9,950 nt of DNA from an uncultured Eubacteriales bacterium (GTDB lineage Bacteria > Bacillota > Clostridia > Oscillospirales > CAG-272): the NCBI GenBank assembly GCA_958352145.1, contig CATWNM010000050.1:1-9950 (forward strand), read 5' to 3'. The position numbers and the translations under genes are program-made. The notes under the pieces were generated by a model. The model saw nothing but the letters and a program-made list of their open reading frames with translations, was not told the DNA's origin and ran no database searches. Shown here one piece after another: positions 6,027 through 9,950 of the stretch. Numbering within the stretch: position 1 is the first letter of the stretch; each line of letters starts with the position of its first letter.

Positions 6027-6395
6027 TTATTTTGCCGCGCCGGCCGGCTGTTTTTTGCGGTCCCGGAACAGCGAAAAGACACCGGAAGCAATTAAAACCA
6101 CCGCAAAAATGCTGCGCAGGAGACCGGTTTCAAGCGCCTGCGCAAGCATCGCGCCGCCCACGCACCCAACCGCACCCACGCCGCATACCAGCGCGAGCCG
6201 CGAGAAATGCAGCCGCTGCGCACGCACATGCAGAAGGAGCGCCGCCGCCGTGGCAAAAATGAAGAAATACAAGTTCAGTCCCTGCGCCGCAAGCTGCGGA
6301 TAGTCAAGAAAAACAGTCAGAAAAACCACGAAAAGTCCGCCGCTGCCTACGCCCATACCGGCCAGCAGCGCGGTCAGAAATGCCGCAAACGCCAT
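6027..6395 (-). CDS. TSUP (TauE/SafE, DUF81) family half-transporter, second of the pair
   Basis: A 122-residue hydrophobic protein with four predicted membrane helices (about 3-29, 34-57, 66-86 and 93-110) and a positively charged tail, RDRKKQ. The glycine-rich first helix (GMGVGSGGLF, 13-22) followed by a helix rich in small residues is typical of one TauE/SafE repeat. Full-length family members have about 250 residues and two such repeats, so this is a half. The start at 6395 has GGAGG 7 bases upstream. An ATG at 6416 lies upstream of that ribosome site and is unlikely. The other half is encoded 97 bases upstream on the same strand, so the two probably form one heteromeric carrier. TSUP proteins move sulfite, sulfoacetate, thiosulfate or other organic anions. 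The substrate cannot be told here. No convincing terminator separates it from the rpsO promoter. Confidence 0.85.
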   Translation of the reverse strand: MAFAAFLTALLAGMGVGSGGLFVVFLTVFLDYPQLAAQGLNLYFFIFATAAALLLHVRAQRLHFSRLALVCGVGAVGCVGGAMLAQALETGLLRSIFAVVLIASGVFSLFRDRKKQPAGAAK

Positions 6396-6492
6396 TTTGT
6401 TTCCTCCAAAAATCACAAAAAATATGATAAGAAACCGTGCAAAGACTGGCAGCCCGGCCTTTCGGCAAAGCAGTTCCGTATCTTAAGCCAGT

Positions 6493-6885
6493 TTAAATCA
6501 ACATTAAAACGCCGCCGACGATCACGACGACCGCAAACAGCTTTTTGACCGCTTCGGTTTTGATTTTGGTCAACAGATACGCACCGCACAGGCCGCCGAG
6601 CGCGGCGGGAATGCCCACACGCAGAATGCTCTCCACGGTGAGCTCCGCATTGTCACGGTAGAAAAAGAGCGATATGACGCAGAAAAACATGACCGAAGTG
6701 GAAGAAAGCACCAAATTTTCCTTTGCATCCCGGCTGCCCGCCGCCGCGAGGACAAAATATAAAACGATGCCCGCACCCGCGCCGAGCAGTCCGTTGAGAA
6801 AACCCGCACCGAGCGCGCCTGCAGCCAGCGGAAGAATTCCGCGCGTGATGTTGCCGGTGCCGCTTTTCCTGTTCTTGTTATCCAT
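6493..6885 (-). CDS. TSUP (TauE/SafE, DUF81) family half-transporter, first of the pair
   Basis: A 130-residue protein with a polar, basic N-terminus (MDNKNRKSG) and four predicted membrane helices (about 16-48, 57-76, 86-106 and 112-129). The first helix holds GALGAGFLNGLLGAGAG (23-39), the glycine pattern of a TauE/SafE repeat. The second begins with a Ser/Thr-rich stretch, SSTS. The preferred start at 6885 has a modest AGCAGG upstream. A longer form from 6966 would add a non-hydrophobic, Cys/Arg-rich stretch and has less support. With the gene at 6027-6395 it rebuilds the two-repeat, eight-helix layout of a normal TSUP carrier. The two halves differ clearly in sequence, as the two repeats of a full-length member usually do. 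No clear promoter could be assigned in the region shared with ftsK. Confidence 0.83.
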   Translation of the reverse strand: MDNKNRKSGTGNITRGILPLAAGALGAGFLNGLLGAGAGIVLYFVLAAAGSRDAKENLVLSSTSVMFFCVISLFFYRDNAELTVESILRVGIPAALGGLCGAYLLTKIKTEAVKKLFAVVVIVGGVLMLI

Positions 6886-6973
6886 TTGTGAAAACCTGCT
6901 TTCATTTTTACATAGAGTGAAAAAGTTTTTCGGCCGCAGGGCAATATTTCGTGCGCAGGCGGACAAAATGTAC

Positions 6974-7002
6974 TTGAAATCGCCGGGTTTTTCTGCTATT
7001 AT
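6974..7002 (+). promoter_or_regulatory. Sigma-A promoter of ftsK
   Basis: TTGAAA (6974-6979) and TATTAT (6997-7002) are 17 bases apart, a near-consensus promoter. The predicted start near 7009 gives a leader of about 43 bases. It overlaps the upstream region of the divergent TSUP gene. Confidence 0.75.
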
Positions 7003-7051
7003 CTAATGTAGAATATTTTGCCCTTTGGAAAAAATAGGAGTGTAAAAAGCA

Positions 7052-9760
7052 ATGGCTGAAAATAGATCGGATACTGCAAAACAGAAACCGTCGTCAAAAA
7101 CGGGCGCATCCGCTGCAAAAGGCCGCGCGGCCGGTTCGGCAAAAGGAAAAACGTCTGTAAAAGGGCGTACGGCCGCACCGAAAAAAGCTGAACAAAAGGA
7201 CATCGTACGCAGACCGGTGCGCGATGAAAACGCTTTTCTGCACCGCATTCTTCCCTACGTTTTTGTAGTATGCGCAGTTTTGCTCACGGTATGCTTTATT
7301 TTCCATGACAGTCCGGTCGGCGGACTTTTATATCGGGCGTTTTTCGGACTGCTCGGTATCGGCGCCGTTACGGTGCCTGCGCTTCTCTGTTACTTTGCAC
7401 TGTGCTGGCGCGGCTGGGTGCGGGACGGCTCGCATCTTTTGCGCGCGCTGTTTGCACTGATCTGCGAGGTTTCGCTCGCAGCGCTGATTCAACTCATTTA
7501 TATCGCACTGGACGACGCGCAGTATGGAAAATTTTCCGGACTGTTTCAAAGCGGCACTGGCTTTGCGGGCGGCGGCGCTGCGGGCGGCACGCTCGGCGTG
7601 CTGTTCTATAAGGGGTTCGGGCTGGCGGCCAGCGTGATTCTGATTTGCGCCATTCTATTTGTATTCGGTATTTTTCTGTTTGGTATGACGCCGCGGACGA
7701 TCTGGATCAATTTCAAATATCAAATGAAAGTCCGCCGCGAACGCAGAGCCGCGCGCGCCGAAACGGCCGTGCGCGAACGAGAGTTTGAATATGAAAGCGC
7801 CGAAAACGGCGGGGATTTTGTTCCTCCCGAGGCGAGCGCGCCTTTTGAGTCCGCACTTTCCAATCCGGATTTCGATATGCATTTTTCAGACGGAGAGTTT
7901 GAATCGGCCGCACCGGCACAGGAAACGCTCGCCGTGAAAGAAACGGTATCGGCCTCTGATATTCCAGCCGGCGGCGTCAATACCGACGCGGATATGCCGG
8001 AACCGGGCGGTATACCGGTTGGACCCTGCGCTTCTCTCTACAAAGAGGACGGGCGCATCAATCTGGACGCGATCTTCGTCAGTCCGAAAACGCAGGGCGA
8101 ATATGCCGCGCCAGAGGAAGAAGCCGCAGACGCTGGAGAAGTGTCGACGGCGAAGGCTGAATCCGGCGGCGTGGATATCGGCGGCGCGCTCGATAGAGAA
8201 GAAACGCTCGGCGTCACAAAGGAAAGCATGGGAACTGCGCCGTCTCTGCCGGATCAACCAAAGCCCGAAGCGCCCGTCTATCACTTCCCGCCGGTCACGC
8301 TGCTTGCGCCGCCTGAGCACAAGCGGGGAGAGGATGTCGGCGCGGAACTGCGCGCCAACGCGCAGAAGCTGGTGGAAACGCTCCGCTCGTTTAATGTAAA
8401 AGTCTCGATCTCCAGCGTTTCGCGAGGCCCGACGATCACGCGCTATGAATTGATCCCTGAGGCGGGGACGCGCGTCCGTTCGATCGCCAATCTGGTCGAC
8501 GATATTTCGCTTTCGCTGGCCACTTCCGGCATACGGATCGAAGCGCCCATTCCCGGCAAGGCGGCGGTCGGCATCGAAGTGCCAAACCGCATCGTGGCCA
8601 CGGTCACGCTGCGCGAGCTAATCGAGGATAAAAGCTTTACCGAGGCGAAAAGCAAGCTGACGGTATGTCTCGGCAAAGACGTCGGCGGCGCGCCGATCAT
8701 CTTCGACATCGCGAAAATGCCGCATCTTTTGATCGCGGGCGCAACCGGCATGGGCAAATCGGTATGCATCAACTCCCTGATTACCAGCATCCTTTACAAG
8801 GCCACGCCCGAGGAGGTCAAGCTGATGCTGATCGACCCCAAAAAAGTAGAATTCAACGTATATAACGGCATTCCGCATTTGCAGACGCCGGTCGTGAGCG
8901 AACCGAAAAAAGCGGCGGGCGCGCTGCACTGGGCGGTGACCGAGATGGAACGGCGCTACGAACTCATTGAAGACGCGGGCGCGCGCAAAATTGAAACGTA
9001 TAATGAAATTGCACGCACGCGCGGGCTCGAGGTGCTGCCGTATATGGTCATCATCATCGACGAGCTTGCCGACCTCATGATGACCGCGCCCGACGCGGTA
9101 GAGGATTCGATCTGCCGTCTGGCGCAGAAAGCGCGCGCGGCGGGCATGCATATCATCATCGGTACGCAGCGCCCCTCGGTAGACGTCATTACCGGCCTGA
9201 TTAAAGCAAATATCCCGTCGCGTATTGCGTTTACGGTCGCGTCGCAGGTCGACTCGCGCACAATCATCGACATTGCGGGCGCGGAAAAACTGATCGGCCG
9301 CGGCGATATGCTGTATTATCCGGTCGGACTCTCCAAGCCGATGCGCGCGCAGGGTGCATTCGTCAGCGAGGAGGAGGTCGAAAAGATCACAAACTATATC
9401 AAGCGGGGTACGGGCGAGATCGAATACGACGAAGACGTGATGGAAAGCATCGAGCGAGAGGCGCGCGCCATCGGCCAAACCGGGAAAAAGCCTTCCGCCT
9501 CGGATGACGGCGAGGGTGCGTCCGCCGGGGACGCAAAGCTGCGCGACGCGCTGGAAATCGCCACAGATCTCGGCAAAATTTCTACCTCTCTTTTGCAGAG
9601 AAAACTGTCGATCGGCTACGGCCGCGCGGCAAAAATCATAGACACTATGGAATCGCGCGGATTTGTGAGCGCGCCGGACGGTCAGAAACCGCGCGAGGTT
9701 TTGATCACAAAGACGCAGTACCGGGAAATGGTCGTCAATAACGACGAAAGGCTGAATTGA
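7052..9760 (+). CDS. ftsK: DNA translocase FtsK/SpoIIIE
   Basis: A 902-residue, full-length translocase that pumps double-stranded DNA through the closing septum, using ATP, during division or sporulation. A Lys/Arg-rich cytoplasmic N-terminus (1-57) with repeated KGR/KGK precedes four membrane helices (about 66-84, 91-117, 128-152 and 190-211). An acidic, low-complexity linker spans about 225-405. The motor holds the Walker A loop GATGMGKS (563-570), MLIDPKKVEFNVYNGIPHL (592-610), Walker B MVIIIDELADL (665-675), GTQRPSVDVITGLIKANIPS (704-723), QVDSRT (732-737) and GRGDMLYYP (749-757). A Ser/Gly/Asp linker leads to the winged-helix gamma domain (about 828-888; LLQRKLSIGYGRAAKIID), which reads orienting DNA motifs. 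TAGGAG lies 11 bases before the ATG. It could equally be labelled spoIIIE. The gene has its own promoter and is followed at once by tmk. Confidence 0.97.
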   Translation: MAENRSDTAKQKPSSKTGASAAKGRAAGSAKGKTSVKGRTAAPKKAEQKDIVRRPVRDENAFLHRILPYVFVVCAVLLTVCFIFHDSPVGGLLYRAFFGLLGIGAVTVPALLCYFALCWRGWVRDGSHLLRALFALICEVSLAALIQLIYIALDDAQYGKFSGLFQSGTGFAGGGAAGGTLGVLFYKGFGLAASVILICAILFVFGIFLFGMTPRTIWINFKYQMKVRRERRAARAETAVREREFEYESAENGGDFVPPEASAPFESALSNPDFDMHFSDGEFESAAPAQETLAVKETVSASDIPAGGVNTDADMPEPGGIPVGPCASLYKEDGRINLDAIFVSPKTQGEYAAPEEEAADAGEVSTAKAESGGVDIGGALDREETLGVTKESMGTAPSLPDQPKPEAPVYHFPPVTLLAPPEHKRGEDVGAELRANAQKLVETLRSFNVKVSISSVSRGPTITRYELIPEAGTRVRSIANLVDDISLSLATSGIRIEAPIPGKAAVGIEVPNRIVATVTLRELIEDKSFTEAKSKLTVCLGKDVGGAPIIFDIAKMPHLLIAGATGMGKSVCINSLITSILYKATPEEVKLMLIDPKKVEFNVYNGIPHLQTPVVSEPKKAAGALHWAVTEMERRYELIEDAGARKIETYNEIARTRGLEVLPYMVIIIDELADLMMTAPDAVEDSICRLAQKARAAGMHIIIGTQRPSVDVITGLIKANIPSRIAFTVASQVDSRTIIDIAGAEKLIGRGDMLYYPVGLSKPMRAQGAFVSEEEVEKITNYIKRGTGEIEYDEDVMESIEREARAIGQTGKKPSASDDGEGASAGDAKLRDALEIATDLGKISTSLLQRKLSIGYGRAAKIIDTMESRGFVSAPDGQKPREVLITKTQYREMVVNNDERLN

Positions 9761-9763
9761 CCG

Positions 9764-9950
9764 ATGAGCAAACTAATTTCAATCGACGGTCTGGACGGCA
9801 GCGGCAAGGGAACGCAGAGCGAACTGCTTGCCGAAGCGCTCAGAGCCGCCGGAAAAACCGCAAAAGTCCTCAGTTTTCCGATGTACGGCTGTGATTCAAG
9901 CTTTGCCGTCCGGCTGTACCTTGACGGCGCGCTCGGCGGCAGTCCGTCAG
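9764..9950 (+). CDS. tmk: Thymidylate kinase (partial, 3' end off right edge)
   Basis: The first 62 residues of a dTMP kinase, which phosphorylates dTMP to dTDP for dTTP supply. The P-loop GLDGSGKGT (9-17) follows a beta-strand starting MSKLISID, as in the family. After it comes helix QSELLAEALRAAG and then SFPMYG (37-42). The common bacterial form has a REPGG-type motif at this place. The FP form seen here resembles that of eukaryotic enzymes and of some clostridial ones. The start is 3 bases after the ftsK stop. Its only ribosome-site candidate is AAAGG, inside the end of ftsK, so translation is probably coupled to ftsK. A general P-loop kinase is the only alternative and is less likely. 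Confidence 0.88.
   Translation, partial: MSKLISIDGLDGSGKGTQSELLAEALRAAGKTAKVLSFPMYGCDSSFAVRLYLDGALGGSPS

Noticed and set aside
6886..6973. Promoter for the divergent TSUP pair
   Set aside because: Several partial boxes exist on the minus strand, but none pairs a reasonable -35 with a -10 at 16-18 bases, so none is annotated.
8618..9478. Open minus-strand frame of 286 codons opposite ftsK
   Set aside because: Its product is rich in Arg, Asp and His with no family resemblance, and it lies fully within the conserved FtsK motor region.

Overview
The window looks like chromosomal DNA from a Firmicute, most likely a Clostridia-class gut or anaerobic lineage. This is judged from strong AGGAGG-type ribosome sites, clean sigma-A promoters, the rpsO-pnp pair, a SpoIIIE-like FtsK translocase and the style of the secreted protein. 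Most of it is housekeeping DNA. The left 3 kb is more accessory in character.

Region by region. Bases 1-1674 (minus strand) hold the first 558 residues of a large secreted protein that runs off the left edge. It has a signal peptide and two copies of one extracellular module. A 184-base intergenic region with two divergent promoters separates it from a plus-strand regulator (1859-3007). The regulator joins a LacI/RbsB-like sensor domain to a C-terminal LuxR-like helix-turn-helix, and a perfect 10-bp palindrome sits in its own promoter. A hairpin at 3079-3123 with A and T runs on opposite sides can end transcription from both directions. Next come pnp (3180-5264) and rpsO (5575-5838), both on the minus strand and each with its own promoter and a structured leader. 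Upstream lie two half-size TSUP (TauE/SafE) membrane proteins (6027-6395 and 6493-6885, minus). On the plus strand, ftsK (7052-9760) has a near-consensus promoter and is followed 3 bases later by the start of tmk (thymidylate kinase), cut by the right edge.

How the parts may work together. S15 and PNPase form the well-known rpsO-pnp pair. Both leaders here carry RNA structures that suggest feedback control. The rpsO leader folds into a closed multi-helix element and leaves a UCACCU stretch exactly complementary to the rpsO Shine-Dalgarno sequence. The pnp leader carries a 24-position hairpin near the predicted mRNA 5' end, as expected for RNase III/PNPase autoregulation. The two TSUP halves probably assemble into one anion or sulfur-compound exporter. 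FtsK and Tmk link chromosome segregation and dTTP supply in one transcript.

The least described part is the left end: a sensor-type regulator of unusual domain order, divergent from a repeat-containing secreted protein. Regulation of the second by the first is an inference from layout only. No tRNA, rRNA, CRISPR array, insertion sequence or prophage gene was seen.
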